In this document: positions 19,123 through 29,917 of the stretch, in pieces
Layout of the letters: every line of letters starts with the position of its first letter
Numbering within the stretch: position 1 is the first letter of the stretch
DNA from: Actinidia chinensis
Lineage: Eukaryota > Streptophyta > Magnoliopsida > Ericales > Actinidiaceae
Assembly: GCA_009663005.1 (NCBI GenBank)
Contig: VIGQ01000348.1
Coordinates: 35,001-64,917 of the forward strand
Direction: 5' to 3'
Length of the DNA stretch: 29,917 bases
The notes under the pieces: generated by a model
Database searches by the model: none
What the model was told of the DNA's origin: nothing
What the model saw: the letters and a program-made list of their open reading frames with translations, nothing else
Made by a program: the position numbers and the translations under genes

Positions 19123-21840
19123 TACGTATCTCATATTTGAAAGTGTGGGAGATAGTATTTGAGAATACGGGACTAGCAGCTATTGGTGTTGGTTACATCC
19201 AGTTCGAGTCCATTAGTCAAGAATAATAGTTCTCGCAAAACAAAAACAAATGTAAAAGAGTCACTACTAGTACTCCAAAATTTAAATCCATAAAAGTTAA
19301 AGTAGACAAAAGTAGAACAAAGGCACATTGTCATAAATACCAATTAACTGATCTTGGAATTGAATCCGCGGGGTGGGAACTTCAAAACTCAAGTTAATTA
19401 CAGTTCAAGACATATTAGAATTTTTTAAAGCCAATTATTACGTATCTCAATATGGGAACAGGTGGAAGACACGTATTTTAGAGTACCTGGGCTTAGGCTT
19501 CGCTATTGCCTTGGGGCATAATCGAGTCCATCAGTCAAGAGAGTTAGTCCTCATAAAATTAAAATAAATGAAAAAACAATAACTAGTTATTAAATCAAAA
19601 ATTACAAAATCCGTTAAAATTGGAATTAAACAAAATAGAATATAGGCACTCTTTAATAATTCCCAATTAAACTTGATCTTGAAATTGAACTCGGGGAACT
19701 TCACGTTACAGTTAATTACGGTTCAAGACATATATAACAAGTTTAAAGCAGTTACTACGTAACTCAATATTTGAATGTTTGGAGATAGCATTTGAGACTG
19801 TACCTGGGGCAGGCATCGCTATTGGCGTAGTACATCCAAAATCGAGTCCATTAGTCAAGAGCATTAGTTCTCGCAGGACAAAACAAATGAAAAATAGGTC
19901 ACTAATTATTAATCAACAAATCAAAATCCACTTAAAAGTTATGTAGACAAAGTAAAAAACATAACGGCATTGTGTAATAAATACCTAATGAACATGATCT
20001 GAAATTGAGCCTCAGCGAACTTCAAGCTCAAGTTAATTACGGTTCAAGATAAATGACGACAATTTAAAGTATTGTTACGTACCTCCCAATACTTAAAAGT
20101 GTGCGAGAACTTTAAACCTCAAGTTAATTACGGTCCAGATAAAATGATACAAAATTAGCCGCAATTATTACGTACCTAATTATTTGAAAGTGTGGATGGA
20201 GATACGTATTTGATAGTACCTTGACAATAGGCATCGCTATATTGGAGTGGTGGTAATACAATAATCGAGTCCGTAATCCAAAAGCATTGTCCTCGCCAAA
20301 AAACAAAATAAATGAAAAAACAGGTGTCACACTTCTGACGAAAAAATTTAAATTCGTTTAAAATGGCGTTACTAGACAAATTAGACAATTAAGGGCATTT
20401 ATCTAATAATATTATTACTAACTTGATATTGAATTAAAACCCATGGGAACTTCAAGGTCAAAAGTTAATTACGGTTCAGAGAAATATAGAACATTTAAAG
20501 AAAATTATTACTGTACCATAAATTATTTTAAAATGTGGGATGGACATATGTGAGAGTACCGGGCCTAGGCATGGCTATTTGAACATTGTACATCCAATCG
20601 AGTCCATATACAAAAGCAATAGTTCTCGCCAAAATAAAAACAAAAACCAAATGGAAAAAATAGTCAATACCTTCAAAATTCAAAATCGTTTAAAATTTGA
20701 AATAGACAAAGTAGAACATAAGGCAATGTCTTTAAGAATACCTACTTAACTTGTCTTGAAATTGAATCCGGGGGAAACTTAAGCTCAAGTTAATTACAGT
20801 TCAGAAATATTATAAAACATTTAAGAAAGTTATTTAGCATCTCAATATTGGAAAGATGTGGTGTGGAGATAACGTATTGAGGAGTACCTAGGACATAGGC
20901 ATTCGATATGTCGTGGTAAATCCAATCTAATCCATTAATTCACGGAGTAATTAGTCCTCACAAAATAAAACAAATGACAAACAATCACAACGTATTACTC
21001 AAAAATTAAAATACGTATAAAATTTAAAATAGAAAATAGAAGTAGAATATAAAGCATTGTCTAATAATACCTTAATTAACATTCATTTTAAAATTGAACC
21101 CGGGGAACTTAAAGGCTCAAGTAATTACAGTCCAAGACATATCTAAACATTTTAAAGAAGAAAATAGTACGTACCTCAATATTGTGAAAGTGTGGAGATC
21201 GTATTTGAGGTACCTTGAAAACTAGGCATTCGCTTATTGGCATGGTTTAAACTCCATATCCCATTCATGTTTAAATCCAATCGAAGGTCCATTAGTCAAG
21301 AGTAATAGTACTCGTATAAAAACAAAAACAAAACAAATAAAAAACATAGTCCAAAGTATTACTCAAAAAATCAAATCTGTAAAATGTGAAATAGACAAAG
21401 TAGAAGTAGAAAATAAGGCATTATCTAAGAATACCTAATTAACTTGATCTTGAAAGTAACCCGAAGAACTTCAACGTTTCAAAGTTAATTACAGTCCAAG
21501 ACATATATAATATTTAAAGAAATTATTATGTACCTCAATATTTGAAAGTATGGAGATACTACTTGAGAGTACCTTGACCTTAGGCATCGCTATTGGTGTG
21601 GTCATCAATCGGTCCATTAGTCAAGAGTAATAGTACTCGTAAAAAAAACTAAAACAAATAAAAAATAGTCACAAAATTATTACTCAAAAATTCAAATCGT
21701 AAAATTTGAAAAGCAAAGAGTAGAAAATAAGGCATTATCTAATAAAACCTAATTAACGTGATCTTTAAATTTTGAACCCGAAGACCTTAAGTTCAAGTTA
21801 ATTACAGTTCAAGACATATATAAAAATTTAAAGCAATTAT
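19123..21840 (+). repeat. Higher-order repeat unit 1 (monomers C-D-E-F-G-H-A-B)
   Basis: Eight satellite monomers with cores near 19167, 19496, 19812, 20228, 20566, 20898, 21227 and 21583. Type marks: C has AAATGTAAAAGAGTCAC; D has CTATTGCC.TTGG; E has TCTCGCAGGACAAA; F has an internal duplication and CTTCT.ACGAAAA; G has TTGAACATTGTACATCC; H has ATCTAATCCATTAATTCACG; A and B have AGTAATAGTACTCGT. The A monomer here has an extra segment (about 21250-21275) not seen in the other A copies. Confidence 0.88.
20035..20190 (+). repeat. Internal duplication of about 85 bp in the F-type monomer (copy 1)
   Basis: The segment GAACTTCAAGCTCAAGTTAA...AAAAGTGTG is followed at once by a second copy (AACTTTAAACCTCAAGTTAA, TTACGG.CCA.GATAAA.TG, ATTATTACGTACC). 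The E-to-F core distance becomes 416 bp where about 325 is usual. Equivalent doubled segments lie at about 22755-22920 and 25405-25565. Confidence 0.85.
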
Positions 21841-24512
21841 TACGTATCTCAATATTTGAAAAAAAGTTTGGAGATACAGTATTTGAGAATAACTGGGACT
21901 AGGCATCGCTATTGGTGTGGTACATCCAGTCGAGTCCATTAGGCAAGCGAATAATTAGTTCTCGCAAAACAAAAACAAATGTAAAAGAGTCACTATTATA
22001 CTCCCAAAAAATTTTAAATCCATAATAAAAGTTAAAAGTAGACCAAGTAGAACATAAGGACATTGTCTAAATAATACCAAATTATTGATCTTTGCGAATT
22101 GAATCCGGGGAAACTTCAAACTCAAGTAATACAGTTAAGACATATAAGAAAAATTTAAAAGCAATTATTACGATCTCAAATATTTGAAAAGGGTGGAGAC
22201 ACGTTATTTTAGAGACCTGGGCCTAGCCTTAGACTATTGCCTTGGTGCATTCCAATCGCAGTCCAGCAGTCAAGAGCGTTAGTACCTTCCATAAAATAAA
22301 ATAAATGAAAAAAACAATCATAGTTATAGATCAAAATTAAAAGTCCGTAAAATTTGAAATAAACAAAATTAGAATATACGGCACTCTTTAATAATTCCTA
22401 ATTAACTTGATCTGAAATTGAAACTCGGGGAACTTCAAGTTCAAGTTAAGTCACGGTCTCAAGACATATATAAAAAGTTAAAAGAAGTACTACGTAACTC
22501 AATATTTGAATGTTGGAGATAGGCATTTGAGAGGGGAGTACATGGGTACCTAGGGCGGGGCGCCAATCGCATTGGCGTAGTTTAGTACATTCCAATCGAG
22601 TCCATTAGCTAAAGAGCATAGTTCTCGAAGGACAAACAAATAAAAAATAGTCACTAATTCTTTAATCAAAAAAATTCAAATCAGAAAAGTTGATGTAGAC
22701 AAAAGTAAAACATAAGGCATTGGTGTATAATACCTAATTAACATGATTCTTGAAATGAAGAACAGGGAACTTCAAGCCAGTAATACGGTTCAGATAAATG
22801 ACGAAAAATTAAAGTAATTGGTCGTACATCAATACTTAAAAAGGGTGGAGAACTAAACTAGTGCATTCGTCCAAGATAAATGTACAAAATTTAGCGCAAT
22901 TATTACGTACCAATTATTGAAAGTGTGAGATACGTTATTTGATAGGTACCTTGCCCTAGGCATCGATATTGGCGCGGTAGGGGTACATCCAATAGAGCCG
23001 TTAATCAAAGCATTAGTCCTCGCCCAAAACAAAATAATGAAAAACAGTCACACTTCTACGAAAACAATTTGAATTCGTTAAAATTTGTACATATACAAAA
23101 TTAGAAACAGAAGGCACTATCTAATAATTCTTACTAACTTGATCTTGAAATTTAACACCCAGGGAACTTCAAGGTCAAGGTCACTTCGGTTCAAGAGAAA
23201 TATAGAACATCTTAAAGAAACTTATTACGTACTAATTATTTAAAAGTGTGGAAGTGGTGGAGATCATATTTGAGAGTACCCTGGGAATTAGCTATTTGCT
23301 ATTGACATGTACATCCAATCGAGTCAATTAGCAAAAGCAATAGTTCTAGCCCATAAATAAAAAACAAAACAAATGAAAAATAGTCACTAACTCAAAAATT
23401 CAAATCCGATAAAAATTTGAAATTAGACAAAGATAGAACATTAAGGAATTGTCTAATAAATACTAATTAACTTGATCTGAAATGAATCCGGGGAATTCAA
23501 GCTAAAAGTTATTAAGTCAAGACATATATAACACATTAAAGAAATATTACGGTATCTCAATATTTGAAAGTGTGGAGATACCGTATTTGAGAGGAGAGTA
23601 CATGGGGACTAGGCATCGCTATTGGCGTGTAAATCCAACTAACTCATTAATCACGAGATTCGTCCTCACCAAATAAAACAAATGGAAAAACAACACTACT
23701 TATTACTCCAAAAAATTAAAAATACGAAAATTTAAAATAGACAAAGTAGCAATATAGGGCATTGGATAATAATACTAATTAACTTAATTTTAAAATTAAC
23801 CCGGGGAAACTTCAAGCTCAAGTAATTACAGTCCCAGACATATATAAAAAATTTTAAAGAATTATTACGTACCCTTCAATATTGAAAGTGTGGGGAGATA
23901 GTATTTGAGATGAACTTGACCTAGGCATCGCTTATTGAGCATGGTACATCCAAATCGAGTTCCATAGTCAAGAGTAATAGTACTCGTAAAACAACAACAA
24001 AACAAATTAAAAAATAGCACAATTATACTCAAAAATCCAAATCTGTTAAACAATTTGAACATAGACAAAGTAGAAAATAAGGCATTATCTAATAATACCT
24101 AATTAACTTGATTCTTGAAATTGAACCCGAAAAGAACTTCAAGTTCAAGTTAATTACAGTCCAAGGACATATATAAAATATTAAAGAAATTATTATGTAC
24201 CTCCAATATTTGAAAGTATGGAGATAAGTACTTGAGCAGTACTTGACAGAGACATCGCTCATGGTTGGTACATCCAACGAGTCCTTAGAAAGAGTAATAG
24301 TACTCGTTTAAAACAAAACAAACCAAAATAAAAAAATAGTCAAAAAAACTTATGACTCAAATTCCAAAATCTGTAAAATTTTTGAAAATAGACAAAGTAG
24401 AAAATAAGGCATATCTATATACTAATTAACTTGATACTGAAATTGGAACCGAAGAACCTTCAAGTTTCAAGTTACTACAGGCAAGACAATATAACAACTA
24501 AAGCAAAACTTA
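21841..24512 (+). repeat. Higher-order repeat unit 2 (monomers C-D-E-F-G-H-A-B)
   Basis: Same monomer order as unit 1, cores near 21899, 22225, 22563, 22957, 23290, 23612, 23921 and 24250. Offsets from unit 1 are 2732 (C), 2729 (D), 2729 (F) and 2724 (G). The F duplication is present (E-to-F 394 bp). Unit length is about 2670 bp. The E monomer carries a local G-rich expansion near 22530-22565 (GAGGGGAGTACATGGGTACC and GGCGGGGCGCC). Confidence 0.88.
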
Positions 24513-26190
24513 TGACGTTATTCAATATTTGAAGTGTGGAGATACGTTATTGAGGAATAACTGGACTAGGCATCGCTATTGGTGTGGTACATCTCAGTAG
24601 AGTCCATTAGTCAAGGATAATATTCTCGCAAAAACAAAACAAATGTAAAAGAGTCACTACTTACTTACTCCAAAAATTTAAATCCATAAAAGTTAAAGTA
24701 GACAAAAGTAGAACATAAGGCATGTTAATAATACCAAATTAACTTGATCTGGAATTGAATCCGGGGAACTTCAACTCAAGTTAATTACCAGTTCAAGACA
24801 TATATGAAAATTAAAGGCAATTATTACGTATCTCAATTTTGAAAGTGTGGAGACACGTATTTTAGAGTACCTCCCTGGGCCTAGGCTTTTGCGCTATTGC
24901 CTTGGTTGCATACATCGAGTCCTCAGTCAAGAGCGTTTAGTCTCATAACATAAAATCAATGCAAACAATCACTATTTAATTAATCAAAAATTAAAATCCG
25001 TAAAATTGAAATACAACACAAATAGAATATAAGTGCACTCTTTTAATAATTCCAATTAACTTGATCTTGAATTGAACTCGGGGGAACTTTCAAGTTCAAG
25101 TTAATTACGGTTCACAAGACATATATACAAAAGTTTAAAAAGCAGTTACTACGTAACTCAATATTTGAATGTTTTGGAGATATGCATTTGAAGATACCTG
25201 GGCCTAGGCATAGCTATTGGCGTTAGTACATCCAATCGTAGTCCCATGTCGTCAAGACATTAGTTTTCTCGCAGGACCAAACAATGAAAAATAGTCACTA
25301 ATTATTGATCAAAATTCAAATCCTAAAAGTTATGTAAGACAACGTACACTAAGGGCATTGTGTTAATAATACTAATTGAACAATGATCTTGAAATTGAGC
25401 CCAGGGACACTTCAAATCTCAAGTTAATTACGGTTCAAGATAAATGACGAAATTTAAAGTCATTGTTTCGTCCTCAATACTTAAAAGTGTGGATAACTTT
25501 AAACTCAAGTTACTTACGGTCCAAGATAACTTTACACAATTTAGCGCAATTATTACGTACCTAATATTTGAAAGTGTTGGAGATACGTATTTGATAGTAG
25601 ACCAATTTCCTAAGGCATCCGCTATTTGCGTGGTATCATCCATCGAAGTCCTTTAATCAAAAGCCATTAGATCCTCGGGCAAAACAAAATAATGAAAAAC
25701 ACTCACTACTCTTTTACGAAAAATTTAAATTCGTAAAATTTGTAATAACAAATTAGAGACATAGGCATTATCTAATGAATATCTCTACTAACTTGATCTG
25801 GAAATTCAACCCATGGAAACTTCAAGGTCAAGTTTCATTAGGGTTCAGAGACATATAGAACATTTAAATGAAATTATTACGTACCTAATTATTAAAAGTG
25901 TTGAGATACCTATTTGATAGTACCTTTGGGCATAGGGCATGCTATTGACATTGTCATCCAATCGAGTTCCATTAGTCACAAGCATAGTTCTCGCAAACTC
26001 AAACAAAACAAATGCAAAAATATCTCCTACTCAAAAATTCAATCCTTAAAATTTGAAATCGACAGAAAGTAGAACATACGAGGGCATTGTCTAATATACC
26101 TAATTAACTTGATCTTGAAATTGAATCCGGGGGGAACTTCAGCTCAAAGTTAATTACAGTTCAAGACATATTAAAACATTAAAAGCAATT
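24513..26190 (+). repeat. Higher-order repeat unit 3, partial (monomers C-D-E-F-G)
   Basis: Cores near 24566, 24888, 25205, 25612 and 25935 match types C to G by their marks, with offsets of 2667, 2663, 2655 and 2645 from unit 2. The F duplication is again present (E-to-F 407 bp). The expected H monomer is missing: the next core (26246) has GGCGTGGTACATCC and AAGAACAATAG and belongs to the following organisation. Confidence 0.85.
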
Positions 26191-27889
26191 TTCGTACCTA
26201 ATTATTTGAAAGTGTGGAGATACATATTTGAAGTACCTTGGCCTAGGCATCTCTATTGGCGTGGTACATCCAAATTCGAGTCCATTAGTCAAGAACAATA
26301 GTTTCTCGCACACAAAATCAAACAAATGAAATAGTCCTAATTTATTACATAAAATTCAAATCCGTAACATTTGAAATAGACAAAGGTAGGAACAAAGCAT
26401 TGTCTAATAAATACTAACTGCACTTGATCTGAAATTGGAACCCGATAACTTCAAGTTCAATTAAATTGTAAAGGTTCATGAGAATATAGAAATTTTTTAA
26501 GCCATTATTAAACGTACCCTTCATTATTTGAAAGTGTGGAGATCGTATTTGAGAGTATCGTGGTCTAGGAATCGCTATTTGCGTGTATCACATCCAATGG
26601 AGTCCATTAGTCAAGAACATTAATCCTTGCATAACAAAACAAATGAAAAACAGTCGCTAATTATTACTCAAAAATTCGAATCTATGAAATTTAAAATAGA
26701 TAAAGTAGAACATAAGGTATTGTCGAATAATTTCTAACTTGAGGTTGAATTGAAGCCTGGAAACTTCACGCTCAAGTTAATTACGGTTTAAGATAAATAT
26801 CGAAAATATAAGCGAACTGATCTTACGTACCAAATATTTAAAGTTGTGTTGATACTCTTTGAGAGTAACCTGGGCCTTGACATCACTATTGGCTAGTACA
26901 GTCCACGTAGTCCAATTAGTCCATGATCATTAGTCCTCGTAAATCAATAAATGAAAAACAGTCACTAGCTACTTTTTACTCAAAATTGCAAACATCCGTA
27001 AAAGTGTAATAACAAATGAACATAACGCATTTTCTAATAATATTTAATTAACGTGATCTTGAAATTGGAACCTGGGGGGGGAGGTTCAAACTCAAGTTAA
27101 TACGTTCAAGAGAAAAATGAAAAATTGTAAAGAAATTAATTACGTACCTCATTATTTAACAGTGTAGAGAGACGTATTTTAGAGTACATTGGCCTAGGCA
27201 TTCACATTGTGGCGTGGTACATCCCATCGAGTTTCATTAGTCAATAGCAATAATCCCGCAAAACAAAAAAAACAAAGTGAAAAGAGTCACTAGCTCCTTA
27301 CGCAAAAATTCAAATCCATAAAACTTTGGACATAGACAAAGTAGAACTAGGTATTGGCTACTAATACCTAATTAACTTGTCTTGAATTAAATCCGGAGAA
27401 TTTCAAGCTCAAGTTATTAAGTTCAAGACATTCTAAAAAATTTAGAGCAATTTTTTACGTACCTAATTATTTGAAAGTGTGAGATACATTTTGAGAGTAT
27501 CTTGGCCTAGGCAATCGCTTTTGGCGTGGTACATCCATCGAGTCAATTAGTCCAGAACAATAGTCCTCGCAAAAAACAAAACAAATGAAAAATAGTCACT
27601 ACTTTTACTCCAAAGTGCAAATCCGTAAAATTTGAATAGACAAAGTAGAATATAATGCATTGTCTAATAATAACCTACCTAACTCATCTGAAATTGAACC
27701 CTGAAACTCAGTTCAAATTTAATAAGGTTCAAGAGAATATAGAAATTTTTAAAGCAAAGTTATTTATGTACCCATTATTTAAAAGTGTTAAAATACGTAT
27801 TTTATAGTATCTTGGTCTAGGAATCCGCTATTTGCGTGGTACATCCAATCGAGTCCATTAGTCAAGAACATTAATCCTCTCAAATAAAC

Positions 27890-28430
27890 AATGAAAAACA
27901 GTCCATTAATTATGACTGCAAAAAGTCGATCTATGAATTTAAAATGAACAACGTAGAACCTAAGTTATTGTCTAATAATGCCTACTTGAAGTTTGAATTG
28001 AAGCCTGAAAATTTCACGCTCAGTTAATATGGTTTAAGATAAATATAGAAAATACAAGCAATTGATACGTAACAAAATTTTAAAGTTGTGTTGATACGTA
28101 TTTGAGAGTACCTATGGGCCTAGACATCCTAATTGGCATAATGCATCCAATCGAGTCCATTAGTCAAGACATTAATCCTCGCAAATAAAACAATGTAAAC
28201 CTTTATAGATTATTACTCAAAAATTCGAATTATGAATTTAAAATGAACAAAGTAGAACCTAAGTTATTGTCTAATAATTCCTAACTTGAAGTTGAAATTG
28301 AAGCCTGAAAATTTCACGCTCAGTTCATTATGGTTTAAGATAAATCTAGAAAATATAAAAGGCATTGATACGTACCAAAATATTTAAAGTTGTGTTGATA
28401 CGTATTTGATAGGTACCTGGGCCTAGACTC
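27890..28430 (+). repeat. Locally doubled monomer within the right block
   Basis: The stretches about 27890-28120 and 28200-28428 share marks found elsewhere only once per four monomers: GAACCTAAGTTATTGTCTAA, AACTTGAAGTTGAA, GCCTGAAAATTTCACGCTCA and ATGGTTTAAGATAAAT. They lie about 308 bp apart, which explains the five-monomer spacing at this place. Confidence 0.75.
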
Positions 28431-29689
28431 ACTATTGGCATAATGCAACCAGTCGAGTCCATTAGTCATGATCATTCGTCCCGTAAAACAAAATAAATGA
28501 AAACATTCACTACTTCTTACTCAAAAATTAAATCATAAAATTGTAATAGGAAATAGACATAACGCATTGTCTAATAATATCTAATTAACTGATCTGAAAT
28601 TGAACCTGGGGAGCTTCCAACTCAGTATTACGGTTTCAGAGAAATAATAAAAAATTTTAAAGAAATTATTACGTACCTAATTATTTGAAATGTGGAGAGG
28701 CGTATTTGAGAGTACCTTTGCCTAGGCATCGCTATTGGCGTGGTACATCCATCAGTCCATTAGTCAAGAGCATAGTCCTCAAAAACAAAACAAAACAAAT
28801 AAAAATAGTCACAACTTATTACCAAAAATTCAAATCTGTAAAATTTTAAAATCGACAAAGTAGAACAAGAAGTATTGTCTAATAAAGCTAACTAACTTGA
28901 TCTTGAAATTGAACCCAGGGAACTTCAGGCAAGTTAATTACGGTTGAAGAGAAATATAGAAAATTTAAAAATTTATTACTACCTAATTATTAAAAGTGTA
29001 AAAATACGTATTTGAGAGTAACCGGGCGCTAGGCAATCGCTATTTGCGTGGTACAATCCAATGGAGTCCGTTAGTTAAGAACAATAGTCCTCGCAACAAA
29101 ACAAATAAAAAATAAAAAATAGTCACTACTTTTACTTCACTCAAAAATTGAAATCCCGTAAAAATTTAAAATAGACAAAGTAAAACATAAGGCCACGGTC
29201 TAATATACCAACCAAACTTAATCTTGAATTGGGGGGGGGGGAAGCCGAGAAACTTCAAGTTCAAGTTGATTAAGGTTCAAGAGAAAATTATAAAAATTTT
29301 AAAGCACTTTTGCCATACCTCATTATTTGATAAGTGTGAATATAACCTATTTTGAGATCCTGGGCCTAGGCAAAGATCGTTATTGGCGTATACATCAAAT
29401 CGAGTCCATTAATCCAGAGTCATTAATCACGCAAAACAAAACTACTGGAAAAACAGTCACTAATTAATACCCTCAAAATTCAAATCTGTACATTTAAATA
29501 GACAAAATAGAACCTAAGGCATTGTCTACATAATTCTATTTCACTTGAGGTTGAAAATTGAAGCCCTAGAACTTCACGCTCAAGTTATTTAACGGTTTAA
29601 AATACAATATAAAAAATTATAAAGCAATTGATACTTACACAATATTTAAATTTGGTGTTGATACGTATTTGAGAGTACCGTGGCCTAGA

Positions 29690-29917
29690 CCAACAATTGG
29701 CATAGTACCATTCAATCGAGTCCATTAGTCATGATCATTAGTTCTCACAAAACAAAATAAATGAAAACTAGTCCACTCTTCTTACGTCAAAAATTCAATC
29801 TTAAAATTTGTGATAGAAAAAGTTAACAATAGGCATAGTACATCCAATCAGTCCTGTTAGTCCATGATCATTAGTCCTCCAAAACAAAATAACTAAAACA
29901 GTCACTACTTCTTACTC
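29690..29917 (+). repeat. Truncated satellite monomer at the right edge
   Basis: The words GGCATAGTAC, CAATCGAGTCC and CATGATCATTAG at about 29699-29741 recur at 29832-29877, only some 135 bp later where about 310-325 is the rule. About 180 bp of a monomer is missing between GATAGAAAAAGT and AACAATAGGCATAG. Confidence 0.75.

Larger units (their letters stand above)
26191..29917 (+). repeat. Satellite array, right block with approximately four-monomer higher-order repeat
   Basis: Cores lie near 26246, 26566, 26876, 27196, 27507, 27819, 28120, 28428, 28725, 29035, 29370 and 29690, plus a partial one at 29832. One type (GTGTTGATACGTATTTGAGAG, CCTAGAC, CATGATCATTAG, preceded by GGTTTAAGATAAAT) recurs at 26876, 28428 and 29690, with a close relative at 28120. 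Spacing is 1552 and 1262, that is five and four monomers. Types with AAGAACAATAG and AAGAACATTAATCC alternate before it. The block runs off the window. Confidence 0.8.

Noticed and set aside
17651..19140. Several long + strand open frames (up to 216 codons) rich in Phe, Leu, Cys and Ser that look like membrane proteins
   Set aside because: They overlap in more than one frame and exist because the island has almost no A, hence few stop codons. There is no start context, domain or codon pattern.
15483..25656. Short open frames of 60-70 codons within satellite monomers
   Set aside because: They appear only where indels happen to remove stops and are not kept between monomer copies.
13935..29917. 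Regular spacing suggestive of a CRISPR array or of tandem coding repeats
   Set aside because: The whole unit of about 325 bp is repeated without unique spacers, and stops occur in all frames. It is a eukaryotic satellite.

Overview
The window looks like nuclear DNA of a flowering plant, given without polishing. The signs are a decayed FAR1-type Mutator-like (MULE) transposase gene with an OTU domain and a GT-AG intron, a short hAT-like element, a PIF/Harbinger-like MITE, and a very large A-rich satellite array. Neighbouring repeat copies differ mostly by one-base insertions and deletions, many at homopolymers. Much of that is probably read or assembly error, so individual frameshifts should not be over-read.

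Layout. (1) 181-2046, + strand: MULE transposase pseudogene ending in an OTU-like cysteine protease domain whose catalytic Cys position reads Tyr. (2) 2157-5714: microsatellites, a 741-bp hAT-like element with an almost perfect target-site duplication (2737-3477), a three-copy tandem repeat of about 150 bp, a doubtful MITE, and a clear MITE with a duplicated left terminus (5237-5714). (3) 5797-9530: degenerate A/T-rich intergenic DNA made of several diverged copies of a 0.65-0.9 kb sequence. (4) About 9540-13930: less A/T-extreme DNA with several exon-like stretches on the minus strand, possibly an unrecognised or decayed gene. (5) 13935-29917: about 44 monomers of a satellite of roughly 325 bp, broken by one 1.64-kb pyrimidine-rich island at 17479-19122.

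The satellite is the main content. From 19123 to 26190 it forms a higher-order repeat (HOR) of eight monomer types, about 2.7 kb per unit. Two units are complete and a third is partial. One monomer type carries an internal duplication of about 85 bp in all three copies. From about 26191 to the end the organisation changes to an approximately four-monomer HOR with a locally doubled monomer and a truncated last one. The island lies inside one monomer without disturbing the monomer order, so it behaves as an insertion or as a miscalled stretch of the read.

No intact protein-coding gene, rRNA or CRISPR array could be supported. Most open frames here are by-products of composition (the A-poor island) or lie opposite repeats.
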